Source: Pseudolabrys sp. (GTDB lineage: Bacteria; Pseudomonadota; Alphaproteobacteria; Rhizobiales; Xanthobacteraceae). Taken from it: DNA of 36,071 bases. The stretch covers positions 1 to 36,071 of the forward strand of contig JAICMO010000013.1 of assembly GCA_025929185.1 (NCBI GenBank). The letters are read 5' to 3'. The notes under the pieces were generated by a model, which did not search any database, was not told where the DNA came from, and saw only the letters and a list, made by a program, of their open reading frames with translations. This document shows, piece by piece, positions 6,821 to 15,217 of this stretch (position 1 is its first letter; every line of letters starts with the position of its first letter). The position numbers were made by a program, and so were the translations under genes.

Positions 6821-8617
6821 CTATTTCGCAGGCTCGATCTGCGGCAGATAGCGATTTCCGAACACTGGCTCCTTGTAGGGCGTCGGCGGCAATTCCCACG
6901 CCCCGGTCGATGGCGGGCGGATTTCCGCATCGACATGCGCGTCGATCAGGAACGGCTTGTTCGCTTTGACTGCGTGCTCCAGCGCGCCCTTGAAGTCTTC
7001 CGATTTCGTGACGGTCAGCGACTCGACCCCGCTGGCGCGCGCCCAGGCGGCAAAGTCGGGATTGTAGGGCTTCTGGTTCGGGCCTTCGTGGAACATGGTG
7101 CCGTACTCGCGGCCGCCGAACATCCCGAGCTGAATATCGCGGATCGAAGCCCAGCCGAAATTATTCCAGATCACCCACACCACCGGAATGTTGTACTCAA
7201 CCGCGGTGCACAGCACATGCGGCACCATGGTGAAGCAGCCGTCGCCGGTGACCGCTATACAGGGCCGATCCGGCGTGGCGAGCTTTGCGCCGAGCACGCC
7301 GGCCGCGCCAAAGCCCATGCCGGAGAAGCCCCACGAATTGAGCATCGTCTGCGGGCACCGCGGCTTCCAGAATTGCATGTACCAGTTGTGGCTCACGCCA
7401 ACGTCGCAGCAGAGGATCGCGTCATCCGGCAGCACCGACGCGCAATCGGCGACGATGCGCTCGGGACGTATCGGCGAGGTGTGCACATCGAAATTCGGGC
7501 GTGTGAAGTCGTCCCACTTCTTCTGCCAATTCTTTATGTCCTCATGCCATGCCTTCAGCGCGCCGGTTTGCTTTGGGCCACGCCGCTCAATTTCCGCTAA
7601 CAGCTGCCGCAGGAACGTGCGCGCGTCGGCGAGGATGCCGAGGTCGGGCGGATAATTGCGGCCAAGCTCGGCCGGATCGACATCGGCGTGGATCAGCTTC
7701 GTTTCCGGGAAATTCCACGAGTAGCCCGGCAGCCACGATGACGCCGAGCGGTCGTCGAAGCGCGCGCCAATTGCGATGACGAGATCGGCGTGGCGGCCCG
7801 CTTCGTTCGCCGGATACGCGCCGTTGCGGCCGATGAAGCCAAGCGACAACGGATCGTGCATATCGAAGGAGCCCATGCCGTTCGGCGATGAAATGACGGG
7901 GATTCGCAGTTTGCGGGCAAATTCGGTCAGTTCCCGGCTTGCTTCGGAGAGCGTGACCCCGTGACCGACGAAGATCACCGGGCGCTTCGCTTTTAGAATC
8001 ATGTCGACTGCGGCCGTGATCTCATCGGGAGACGCTCCGCTGCGCTGCGCGTTGAGTGGCGGCGCCCGCAACGGCATGTCGACATCATCCTCTTCCTGAA
8101 ACACGTTGAACGGAACGTCGAGATTGACCGGGCCGGGCCTTCCCGACAGCATTGTCGTCATTGCTTGGCGCAGCGCGAGCGGCAGCATATCGACGCGAGT
8201 CGGCTGGAAACTGCGCTTTACGACAGGCCGGATGATGTTCGGAAAATCGGCCTGGAAGTGCCGGTTAATCTCCTGAAATGGGCTGCGGTTGAACTGCGAG
8301 GTCGGCACGTTGGCCGTCATCGCGAGCAGCGCCGACGAATCGGAAATCGCCACCGCCAGCGGCATCACGATGTTGCAGGATCCCGGGCCGCATGAGGTCA
8401 GCGTCGCCACTGGTTTGTGGCGTACGCGGAAATAGGCATCCGCCATGTGCGCTGCGACCTGCTCGTGGCGCGGCGAGATGAGCTTGATGCGGTCGCGCGC
8501 GTCGTAGAGCGAATCGAGAATGCCGACATTGCCGTGACCGCAGATTCCGAAAACGTAGGGAATTTCGTTCTCGATCAGATATTCGGTGATCAGCTCGGCG
8601 CCTTTCATCCGTGGCAT
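6821..8617 (-). CDS. Thiamine-diphosphate-dependent enzyme, acetolactate-synthase-like
   Basis: 598-residue enzyme with three-domain ALS/POX architecture. The N-terminal Pyr domain holds the activating glutamate in PRHEQVAAH (Glu52). A central FAD/nucleotide-like domain carries RPVIFVGHGVTLSEA. The C-terminal PP domain has the cofactor motif GDGCFTMVP...WNNFGW. Start ATG 8617 is chosen because GGAG lies five bases upstream and MPRMKGAELITEYL is the family N-terminus; the frame is open to 8692. It heads an operon with a cupin and a DapA-family gene. That context suggests catabolism of a 2-oxo acid or sugar acid rather than branched-chain amino acid synthesis, and no small regulatory subunit is near. 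Substrate unknown. Confidence 0.9.
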   Translation of the reverse strand: MPRMKGAELITEYLIENEIPYVFGICGHGNVGILDSLYDARDRIKLISPRHEQVAAHMADAYFRVRHKPVATLTSCGPGSCNIVMPLAVAISDSSALLAMTANVPTSQFNRSPFQEINRHFQADFPNIIRPVVKRSFQPTRVDMLPLALRQAMTTMLSGRPGPVNLDVPFNVFQEEDDVDMPLRAPPLNAQRSGASPDEITAAVDMILKAKRPVIFVGHGVTLSEASRELTEFARKLRIPVISSPNGMGSFDMHDPLSLGFIGRNGAYPANEAGRHADLVIAIGARFDDRSASSWLPGYSWNFPETKLIHADVDPAELGRNYPPDLGILADARTFLRQLLAEIERRGPKQTGALKAWHEDIKNWQKKWDDFTRPNFDVHTSPIRPERIVADCASVLPDDAILCCDVGVSHNWYMQFWKPRCPQTMLNSWGFSGMGFGAAGVLGAKLATPDRPCIAVTGDGCFTMVPHVLCTAVEYNIPVVWVIWNNFGWASIRDIQLGMFGGREYGTMFHEGPNQKPYNPDFAAWARASGVESLTVTKSEDFKGALEHAVKANKPFLIDAHVDAEIRPPSTGAWELPPTPYKEPVFGNRYLPQIEPAK

Positions 8618-8747
8618 GCGTGCTCCCGATTTTCCGCAACAGATACGTGCCGATCTCGCGTTGCGACACGCGAGCGCAAGTCTAGCCGCCACGACGATAA
8701 TCCGACAATCGCGGTGCAGCGGATTTCGCGCCGTGAAACATAATGCA

Positions 8748-8779
8748 ATCGGGCCGCTCGCAATCGCGAGCGGCCCGAT
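8748..8779 (-). terminator. Strong hairpin downstream of the DUF1236 gene
   Basis: A perfect 14-bp stem (ATCGGGCCGCTCGC, 8748-8761, with its complement at 8766-8779) closes a four-base loop. It lies 28 bases beyond the stop of the minus-strand DUF1236 gene. Only scattered Ts follow (GCATTATGTTTC), so it is a terminator-like structure rather than a textbook terminator. It insulates the thiamine-diphosphate operon from the DUF1236 gene. Confidence 0.65.
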
Positions 8780-8807
8780 CTGATCACGTCACGCTATGGC
8801 GAGTTTT

Positions 8808-9389
8808 CTACCGGTAGACTTCGCTGACGACCACGTGCGTCGCGGGATCGACGAGCAAGACGCGGTCGTTCACCAGCGCGTAGTCGTATGGCCCAATGCT
8901 CGGCACTTCTTCGGCCACCGTCTCCGGCATTGCGTAGATCGGCACCGTCTCGGGCAGTACCGCGCCCACCGCGTAGTCGACCTCGGTCGGTCCGATCACC
9001 GGCCCCGGCTCGACAGCTTCGCCCACGACAACTGGCATGCGCTCGTGCACGATCGTGCGGTAGATCGTCCGCCGCTGGGTCGTGGTCAAATTGACTGCAT
9101 GGCGCACGTGCCTCGTCAGGTGCCGCACGGCGTGATGCCTGATGACTCGATGAACCGGCGCTCGCCGAGTAACCACATCCTCTTCTTCGACAACCCGGCT
9201 CGGCTCAGTCACGATCGTCTCTTCCGGCACGACCTCGCGGGTGATGACCGTCTCTGCCGGCGGCGCAGCAACGATCGGCGGCGTCGGTGGATCGATCACC
9301 TCACGCGTAATCACTGTTTGCGCGTGGGCGGCGGCTGTCCCGATGACCAACGCCGCGCCTGCTGCCGCGCAACGCAAATAGAGTTTCAT
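8808..9389 (-). CDS. DUF1236 periplasmic protein
   Basis: 193-residue exported protein. The signal peptide is MKLYLRCAAAGAALVIGTAAAHA, with cleavage before QTV. Next comes a Pro/Val/Glu-rich region with the heptad TVITREV twice, then a basic His/Arg-rich stretch. The C-terminal DUF1236 domain has VGAVLPETVPIYAMPETV and PYDYALVNDRVLLVDPATHVVVSEV, which fits the family pattern of a VLVDP strand near the end. ATG 9389 has GGAGG upstream and is preferred over the longer open frame to 9575. A consensus EcfG promoter lies at 9450-9474, so stress induction is expected. Members are common in rhizobial stress regulons. Molecular role unknown. Confidence 0.9.
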   Translation of the reverse strand: MKLYLRCAAAGAALVIGTAAAHAQTVITREVIDPPTPPIVAAPPAETVITREVVPEETIVTEPSRVVEEEDVVTRRAPVHRVIRHHAVRHLTRHVRHAVNLTTTQRRTIYRTIVHERMPVVVGEAVEPGPVIGPTEVDYAVGAVLPETVPIYAMPETVAEEVPSIGPYDYALVNDRVLLVDPATHVVVSEVYR

Positions 9390-9716
9390 CGTGTCCTCCT
9401 TATGCATGATAGTTCCCGACGTCCCGGCTACATATTTCCACGCCGGTGAAACGCTATGCGAGCAAACCCGTTCCGCTGAGGTGGTTGCGTGCCGGCACAT
9501 TCCCGCGCAGATCCGGCCACATTTGCGACGCGTTTGAATCGCGATGAACCGAGAGAATCGCAGCAGATCAGGCAAGACCTTCGGACTAGCCTCAAATCAC
9601 AGGATTTTTAGGCGCCGGCCCTACTCGCCGCCGCAACCGGCGGCTACAATCGGGACCATCGTCGGGGATTTATTTGTTGACTTCGGCTCCGCTGTCTCGC
9701 GCGGCGTAACAGAAAA
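9390..9716. other. Divergent intergenic region, DUF1236 gene / MMPL transporter gene
   Basis: No gene is seen in these 327 bases. The part near the minus-strand gene holds the EcfG-type promoter. The plus-strand side contains TTGACT at 9676-9681, which could be a -35 element, but no clear -10 follows at a proper distance. Short open frames here have no ribosome-binding site or recognisable product. Confidence 0.6.
9450..9474 (-). promoter_or_regulatory. EcfG (general stress sigma factor) promoter of the DUF1236 gene
   Basis: Read on the minus strand, GGAAC (9474-9470) is followed after exactly 16 bases by CGTT (9453-9450). This is the full alphaproteobacterial EcfG consensus, GGAAC-N16/17-CGTT. 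It lies about 60 bases before the chosen ATG and points the right way. Confidence 0.8.
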
Positions 9717-12104
9717 TTGTGTCAGAGTGCCGCTGTGACGGATTCGCCGAAACCGAAAATCGATCTCACGCCGCCCGCGCACACGATCAAGCCGCGCAAC
9801 CTGGCGCTCGGCATCGAGCGCATGGGATTCGTTTCGCTGTCGCACCCCGTCTTGATGGCGATCGTCTTCGTGATGCTTGGCGCGCTGGCTGCGGTTGGAT
9901 TCACGCGGCTGAAGGTCGACGATTCGCTGAGCCAGTTGTTCCGTTCCGATACGGCGGAGTATCGAGCCTACGAAGATGTAACGCGGCGCTTTCCTTCCAG
10001 CGAATTCGACGTGCTGATCGTCATCGAGGGCAATTCACTGCTCGAACGCTCCTCGTTGGAAAAGCTGCGCAACCTGGTGATCGATCTGCAGCTGGTCGAC
10101 GGCACGCGCGGCATCATTTCGATGTTTTCCGCGCGCCAGCCGCCTGAGAACGGCAGCATCCCCGCCCCGCTTTTCCCGCAGCACCTGCCCGAAGGCGCCG
10201 ATTACCAGACTCTCATACAAAAGGTGATGGCGAACGAGATCATCCGCGGGAAGCTGTTGTCGGAGGACGGAAAGCTTACGCTCATTGTTCTCGCGCTCGA
10301 TCCCGCGGTAATGCAGGGCGATAAGCTCGGCGGCGTCGTGCACGAGGTCCGCCAGACGATCGCAGACCATCTTGCCGGCACCGGCCTCAAAACAGAGCTT
10401 TCCGGCGTGCCGGTAATGCAGCTTGAAATCCGCAATGCCATCCGCAGCGACAGGCTTGTCTACAACACGCTCGGGTTTGTCGCCGGGTGCCTGATCGCGA
10501 TCATGTTCTTCCGCCGCGTCTCGTTCATGATCATCGCGGCGGGACCGCCGCTTGCAGCGATTTTGCTCGCGCTCGGCGCGCTCGGCTGGCTCGACTTCCG
10601 GCTGAACATGTTCCTGAACGTGATGACGCCACTCATCATGGTCATAAGCTTTTCCGACAGCATGCAACTCACGTTCGCCGCGCGCGACCGACTGCTTGCC
10701 GGCGACAACAAGTACGAAGCATTTCGAAATTCGCTCCTTATCGTGGGGCCGGCATGCGTGCTGACGCATGCGACCGCGGGCGTTTCTTTCATTGCGCTGC
10801 AATTCTCCAAATCAGACCTTATCCAGGCCTTCGGTGAGGCGGGCTTGATTGCGACTGCGGTCGCCATGGTCGCTGTCCTGACCCTCGCGCCGCTATTGGG
10901 GGTGCTGCTGATCCGGCACGAGGACATCTTCGTCGATCGGGTCAAGGGCGTGGACACTGCGCTCGACGTGCTGCGCTGGTTCTGTCGCTGGATCGCGGTC
11001 CTCATGGTGCGGCGGCCGGGTCTCTATACGCTGATCGGCCTGTTGATCGTCGTCGTGCTGTCGGTCGGTTATGCGCAGCTTCAGCCGCGCTATCGTCTTG
11101 CCGATCAGGTGCCTGACCGTCAGCAGGCGGTGCAGGCCAGCCACCGCCTCGACGCCAAGCTGACGGGCGCCAACCCTATCGACGTGCTGATCGAATTTCC
11201 GCCGGGCAAGTCGCTCTATGCGCCGGAGACGCTCGGCGTCATCGCAGACGTTCACGCGACGCTCGAGCATCAGAACGGCATCGGCAACGTCTGGTCGCTG
11301 GAGACCCTGCGCCGCTGGCTGGCGGAAAAGGCGCACCGGACCGACGTCAATACGCTCAAGGAATACGTGGATATCTTGCCGCGCTACCTAACGCGCCGAT
11401 TCATTTCCGAAAAGCAGGATGCGGTGGTCGTCAACGGCCGCGTTCCAGACAAGGATGCCAGTCAACTGCTGCCGATTGTCAGCACGCTTAACAAGAAGCT
11501 GGACGCCATCCGCGCGAAGTATCCCGGTTACAAGATATCGGTAACGGGGCTGTCCGCGATCGCAGCGCGCAACAGCGCGATCATGATCGACAAGCTCAGC
11601 AACGGCCTCACGATTGAAATCGTTTTCGTCGCGGCATTTATCGGCCTCGCATTCCGCTCCTTTATCGTGATGCTAGTGAGCATTTTACCGGGCATATTTC
11701 CGATCGTGCTCGCCGGCAGCGTGCTATGGCTGCTCGGCGTCGGCCTGCAATTTGCAAGCGTCATTGCGCTGACCGTTTCATTCGGACTTGGTCTTAGCGC
11801 GACGATACATTTCCTCAACCGTTTGCAGATCGAGGACACCGAGATCAATCCGGCGGTCGGCGTCGAGCGCGCGACCATTCTGGTCGGGCCTCCGCTGATC
11901 CTCACGTCGGCCGTGCTGGCGTGCGGCCTCGCTATGACCGCGTTCTCGAGCCTGCCCTCGTTGCGTCTGTTCGGCTGGCTCAGCGCCTTCGCAATGATCG
12001 CAGCGTTGGTCGCGGATCTGTTCATCCTGCGACCGACCGCCATGTTCTTGAGCAGGGTTGCCCGCCGCCTGACCAGCCGTTCGTTGACCGGGTCATCAGG
12101 CTGA
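9717..12104 (+). CDS. MMPL-family RND transporter, related to hopanoid/lipid exporters
   Basis: 795-residue inner-membrane RND-type protein. The cytosolic tail is about 40 residues, then comes the first membrane helix (VLMAIVFVMLGALAAVGF). A periplasmic loop with VDDSLSQLFRSDTAEYRAYE follows, then helices 2-6 (about 255-400). The second half repeats the plan, with YTLIGLLIVVVLSVGY, another loop and the last helices to about 785. MMPL proteins move lipids or hydrophobic molecules using proton motive force. It resembles HpnN in plan but is a separate subgroup. The start is uncertain: TTG 9717 or GTG 9735, neither with a good ribosome-binding site. It converges, 14 bases apart, on the next gene. 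Confidence 0.88.
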   Translation: MCQSAAVTDSPKPKIDLTPPAHTIKPRNLALGIERMGFVSLSHPVLMAIVFVMLGALAAVGFTRLKVDDSLSQLFRSDTAEYRAYEDVTRRFPSSEFDVLIVIEGNSLLERSSLEKLRNLVIDLQLVDGTRGIISMFSARQPPENGSIPAPLFPQHLPEGADYQTLIQKVMANEIIRGKLLSEDGKLTLIVLALDPAVMQGDKLGGVVHEVRQTIADHLAGTGLKTELSGVPVMQLEIRNAIRSDRLVYNTLGFVAGCLIAIMFFRRVSFMIIAAGPPLAAILLALGALGWLDFRLNMFLNVMTPLIMVISFSDSMQLTFAARDRLLAGDNKYEAFRNSLLIVGPACVLTHATAGVSFIALQFSKSDLIQAFGEAGLIATAVAMVAVLTLAPLLGVLLIRHEDIFVDRVKGVDTALDVLRWFCRWIAVLMVRRPGLYTLIGLLIVVVLSVGYAQLQPRYRLADQVPDRQQAVQASHRLDAKLTGANPIDVLIEFPPGKSLYAPETLGVIADVHATLEHQNGIGNVWSLETLRRWLAEKAHRTDVNTLKEYVDILPRYLTRRFISEKQDAVVVNGRVPDKDASQLLPIVSTLNKKLDAIRAKYPGYKISVTGLSAIAARNSAIMIDKLSNGLTIEIVFVAAFIGLAFRSFIVMLVSILPGIFPIVLAGSVLWLLGVGLQFASVIALTVSFGLGLSATIHFLNRLQIEDTEINPAVGVERATILVGPPLILTSAVLACGLAMTAFSSLPSLRLFGWLSAFAMIAALVADLFILRPTAMFLSRVARRLTSRSLTGSSG

Positions 12105-12118
12105 GAGACGTGCGCAGT

Positions 12119-12625
12119 TTAGCTCCGACGCAGGTGAATTGACGCGCCGCGCAGCGTGCTGTCTTGACCCTGCGATCTAATGACGACCGTCTGGCGTTTG
12201 CCGCGCGTGGTGAGCGTTATGGTCGCTGCAAAGGCCGGCCCCCTTGCGAGCACCTGAATGTGCTCGCCGCTGGCTTCGCCCGAGAGCGTTCCTCCGGCGT
12301 TGCGCGTCGACTCGCTCCACGTTCCGCTGATCGAGCCCGAGGCCGATTTGGCGCTGGCGCGAAGATCGAAATTATAGCTCTCGCTGGCGCAGCGGATATT
12401 CAACTGTAGATCGCGCGCGGAAAGCACGTCGTAAGCCGCCCGGCAATGAATCGCTTCCTGGCTGCCGTTCGACAATTCAACATTGCCGGTTCCTGACCAG
12501 CGGCCAGCCAACGGAGCAAACGGCCCGCTTCCTTGCGCATAGACGGCGCAAGCCATCAGGCCAAGCGCAACGGCAAAAAACATTCGCAGCATTGTGTTGA
12601 TGAGCATTCGTAAGTGTATCGACAT
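12119..12625 (-). CDS. Conserved exported protein of unknown function
   Basis: 168 residues with a signal peptide (MLRMFFAVALGLMACAVYA-Q). The mature part is a likely small beta-barrel or lipocalin-like domain: FAPLAGRWSGTGNVELSNG at the start, two cysteines spaced for a disulphide (IHC and IRC) and alternating strands to RGASIHLRRS. I have seen such proteins in rhizobia without an assigned role. ATG 12625 is used; ATGs at residues 7 and 12 are possible, and the last would give a tidier signal peptide. The upstream region shares a palindromic -35 element with the divergent Cys-rich gene. Confidence 0.72.
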   Translation of the reverse strand: MSIHLRMLINTMLRMFFAVALGLMACAVYAQGSGPFAPLAGRWSGTGNVELSNGSQEAIHCRAAYDVLSARDLQLNIRCASESYNFDLRASAKSASGSISGTWSESTRNAGGTLSGEASGEHIQVLARGPAFAATITLTTRGKRQTVVIRSQGQDSTLRGASIHLRRS

Positions 12626-12683
12626 CTTCGCGCCAAAACCTTAGAGAGAGTCAAGCAACCGCCCCGGCATCGTCCCGCGTACC

Positions 12684-12735
12684 AACAAAGATAGCAGGTG
12701 CCGGTTCCGCGGAACATCGTCGGTCGACGTCCGTC
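12684..12735. promoter_or_regulatory. Possible back-to-back EcfG promoters sharing a palindromic -35
   Basis: The 12-base perfect palindrome GTTCCGCGGAAC (12704-12715) gives GGAAC on both strands. On the plus strand CGTC follows after 16 bases (12732-12735). On the minus strand TGTT follows after 16 bases (12687-12684). Each -10 differs from CGTT by one base. The two would drive the divergent genes at 12777 (+) and 12625 (-). Confidence 0.45.
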
Positions 12736-12776
12736 GCCGCCCGTCAGAAACGTATAAGAAAAGCCGAGGGGCCGTA

Positions 12777-13028
12777 ATGTCCTACCGAATGTTACCTGCC
12801 ATCGTCGTTCTGCTGGCATTGAGCACGGGATTTTCATACGCCCAAAAGCCCAGCTCGGGCGGCATATTTCAGGGGACGCCGGAAGAGCAGAAAGCCTGCC
12901 GACACGATTCGGTGAAATTTTGCAGCGATGCCATACCGGATTCCCTGCGGGTATTGGCATGCCTGAAGGACCACAGGAAAAACCTGACCAAGGCGTGCAA
13001 GGACGTCCTGGAGAGCCACGGACAATAG
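12777..13028 (+). CDS. Small secreted cysteine-rich-repeat protein
   Basis: 83 residues with a signal peptide (MSYRMLPAIVVLLALSTGFSYA-Q) and a mature part of about 60 residues. Four cysteines sit in the order KAC...KFC...LACLKDH...KACKDVL. This matches the bacterial version of the GLG1-type cysteine-rich repeat (C-x7-C, LxCL, C near the end), probably two disulphides in the periplasm. GAGGGG precedes ATG 12777. The gene ends one base before the convergent deaminase gene, so there is no room for a terminator. The function of such proteins is not established; small Cys-rich exported proteins of rhizobia are often stress-induced, in line with the candidate promoter upstream. Confidence 0.8.
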   Translation: MSYRMLPAIVVLLALSTGFSYAQKPSSGGIFQGTPEEQKACRHDSVKFCSDAIPDSLRVLACLKDHRKNLTKACKDVLESHGQ

Positions 13029-13029
13029 A

Positions 13030-13767
13030 TCAAGCGGCAGGCGTCGAGCGGCTATCGCTGACGAAGCCGCGCCACATTCGATAGAGCGTCGCAAACGCCC
13101 GAAGGATGCTGCGTGGGCGCGGGACCGAATGAAGATAGCGAACGCCGCCCCGCTCCGAACCGAAGCAGCCGCGCTGCTTGATGATCGCCCACGCGAGCGC
13201 ATTCCAATCCTGCCAGACCTGCTCAGCCTCTTGCCGCAGCAAGCCGACGATCACTTCCGGAACGCCGCCGAAAGCTTCCGGCATGACATTGGAAATTTCG
13301 GTGTCGCGCAGAACGCTCCATTTTGAAAATCCGCCCATCATGGGCGAACTGATCGCAAACGCCACGCGTCCGATGCCCGTTTCCCGGATGGAAAAGGAGC
13401 ACATCGCGCACGGCTCGATATTCGAGTAGATCGTGCAGCTTGAAAGGTCTTTGCGCCCAAGCACCCGCTGCGCTTCGGAGACGGCTAGGAGCTCCGCGTG
13501 CTGCGTTACATCCGCCTTGCGCACCACGCGGTTGGCGATTTCAACCACGACCCGGCTCCCCTCTGCGATGAGCGCGGCAAATGGAAATTCGCCCTGCTTG
13601 GCGGCAGCGGCGGAAAGAGCGATGCATCGCCGCATCATGGCCTGATCGATCGTCGATTGTTCGTCAGCAGTCAGGCGTGCCTTCGCAAGCATGGCAGAAA
13701 ACCCCGGCGTGATGGGCCCCTCGAGCAATTTCACTTGGTGAATGCAATCGCGTTTGGAAGGTTCCAT
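13030..13767 (-). CDS. Nucleoside-deaminase-like zinc enzyme (CDA/TadA superfamily)
   Basis: 245-residue cytosolic deaminase. Zinc and catalytic residues are all present: His90-Ala-Glu92 in VTQHAELLAV, and Cys120 and Cys123 in EPCAMC. Asn79 in EIANRVV occupies the place of the substrate-binding Asn of TadA-type enzymes. The segment IGRVAFAISSPMMGG resembles TadA and guanine deaminases, but there is an extra C-terminal region of about 90 residues with a WQDWNALAWAIIKQRGCF motif. ATG 13767 overlaps the P450 stop in TGATG, so the two are translationally coupled. The frame is open to 13836 without a start signal. tRNA editing is unlikely given this size and partner; a free purine base or nucleoside substrate is more probable. 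Confidence 0.85.
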   Translation of the reverse strand: MEPSKRDCIHQVKLLEGPITPGFSAMLAKARLTADEQSTIDQAMMRRCIALSAAAAKQGEFPFAALIAEGSRVVVEIANRVVRKADVTQHAELLAVSEAQRVLGRKDLSSCTIYSNIEPCAMCSFSIRETGIGRVAFAISSPMMGGFSKWSVLRDTEISNVMPEAFGGVPEVIVGLLRQEAEQVWQDWNALAWAIIKQRGCFGSERGGVRYLHSVPRPRSILRAFATLYRMWRGFVSDSRSTPAA

Positions 13768-15146
13768 CAGGCCCTTGGTTGCAGGATCATCGGCAAGCCA
13801 TCCTTTGGCCGCACCGTAAATTTTTGCACCGGCCACACACTGTGCTTTGGACTGAGCACGAGGGAAAAGTTTCTCAGCAACGTGGCGAGCACAATGCTCG
13901 CTTCTTGCAAGGCGAATCCGGCGCCGATGCAGACCCGCGGACCGGCGCCGAACGGCAGGTACGCAAAGCGGCCGACATGCTCGCGCGCGCCCCCCAGGAA
14001 TCGATTGGGATCGAATTCATCCGGCCTGTGCCACAACGAGCGGTGCCGGTGCAGAACGTAAGGCGCGATAACGACGATCGTGCCGCGGCTGATGCGCTCG
14101 CCGGCGAGTTGATCGGGACCGAGCGCCACACGGCTGATCGCCGCTATGGGCGGGTAAAGCCGATTGGTTTCGTCGATGACCGCTCTCGTTTCGACAAGGC
14201 GGTCGGCTAGATTTCGCGCGTCGCTCCCTGCCTCGCGATCCGCTTCGCTCTGCACTCGCTCGTGCCACTCCGGCGATTGCGACAAAAGAAAAGACGCCCA
14301 GGTCAAACAATTCGCCGTGGTCTCGTGCCCGGCCGCGATGAAGGTCAGCACGTTTGCGCGAACTTCCTGTTCGCTTAATCGGCGGCCTGAGTGGGGATCC
14401 TCAGCCTTGAGCAAGAGCGTCAGGATGTCGTGCGGCGCGGCATTCGGATTGTCGGCAATCCGACGCCTGCGTTTCGCGATGACGGTGTCGATGGCGGCCG
14501 CAAACAGACGCATGGCCGGCCCGATTCCGAATCGCGTGAAGCGCGGGATGGCGCTGGGAACGCCGAGCATGTCGAAAGGATCGATCCGGCCGACCGACTC
14601 GAAATAGACCCTCATTCCTTTGCGTATGTCCTCGGCGTCGCGGCCGAGGCCGTCGGAGAAGATCGTGCGTTCGAGAACGTCGAGCGTTGTGCGCGTTAGC
14701 TCGACCGCGAGATCGACGACTTTTCCCTCTTGCGCGCGCAACCGCGCGACCATGGCCTGAGCAGCCTGTGCCATGGGCGCGGCGAACGTCGCCACGCTTC
14801 GCGGCGTAAACATCGGCGCCAGCGCGCGGCGCTGCATCCGCCACTGATTGCCTTCGGCGCTCAATAGGCCCTTGGTGAGCCCCGCCGACATCACGCGCCG
14901 TTGCAGCCAATCCTTCTTGTAGTTGCCGGCATTGTCGAGCAGCACACGCCGGATAGCATTTGGCTCGCTCACAACCGCAACCCGCCCGATGGAGAGCCCC
15001 ATTGTGACGATCGGCTTTTGGAAATGCGCCTCGGTCCACGCTTCCAGCGGGTTGTTCAAGAGCACGCGAAGCAGCGCGATCGGTCCGAGCGGCTCAGTTC
15101 GCGGCTCGGGCGCAGGCGGTCGCAGCTTTCGTGTCAACTCGAGCAA
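13767..15146 (-). CDS. Cytochrome P450
   Basis: 459-residue soluble haem monooxygenase. In the numbering from TTG 15146, the I-helix oxygen-binding motif AGHETT is at 272-277, ExxR is E326-T-N-R329, and the haem loop FGAGPRVCIG is at 399-408 with Cys406 as axial ligand. The frame is open to 15374, but the extra 76 residues have no family counterpart. TTG 15146 has GGAG six bases upstream, gives the normal P450 length and lies downstream of a candidate promoter at 15192-15217. There is no membrane anchor. No ferredoxin or reductase gene is adjacent, so electrons must come from elsewhere. It is coupled to the deaminase gene. Substrate unknown; a lipid is possible given the hopanoid neighbourhood. 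Confidence 0.93.
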   Translation of the reverse strand: MLELTRKLRPPAPEPRTEPLGPIALLRVLLNNPLEAWTEAHFQKPIVTMGLSIGRVAVVSEPNAIRRVLLDNAGNYKKDWLQRRVMSAGLTKGLLSAEGNQWRMQRRALAPMFTPRSVATFAAPMAQAAQAMVARLRAQEGKVVDLAVELTRTTLDVLERTIFSDGLGRDAEDIRKGMRVYFESVGRIDPFDMLGVPSAIPRFTRFGIGPAMRLFAAAIDTVIAKRRRRIADNPNAAPHDILTLLLKAEDPHSGRRLSEQEVRANVLTFIAAGHETTANCLTWASFLLSQSPEWHERVQSEADREAGSDARNLADRLVETRAVIDETNRLYPPIAAISRVALGPDQLAGERISRGTIVVIAPYVLHRHRSLWHRPDEFDPNRFLGGAREHVGRFAYLPFGAGPRVCIGAGFALQEASIVLATLLRNFSLVLSPKHSVWPVQKFTVRPKDGLPMILQPRA

Positions 15147-15191
15147 GGTAATCTCCGCGACGGTCCGGCCATGTGGAAATGGCCGAAAGAC

Positions 15192-15217
15192 AACAGCCTT
15201 CGGTGAATGCAAGTTCC
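15192..15217 (-). promoter_or_regulatory. EcfG-like promoter of the P450-deaminase pair
   Basis: On the minus strand GGAAC (15217-15213) is followed after 17 bases by TGTT (15195-15192), one base off the CGTT consensus. It lies about 45 bases before the preferred TTG start of the P450, which independently supports that start over the longer open frame. Confidence 0.5.
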
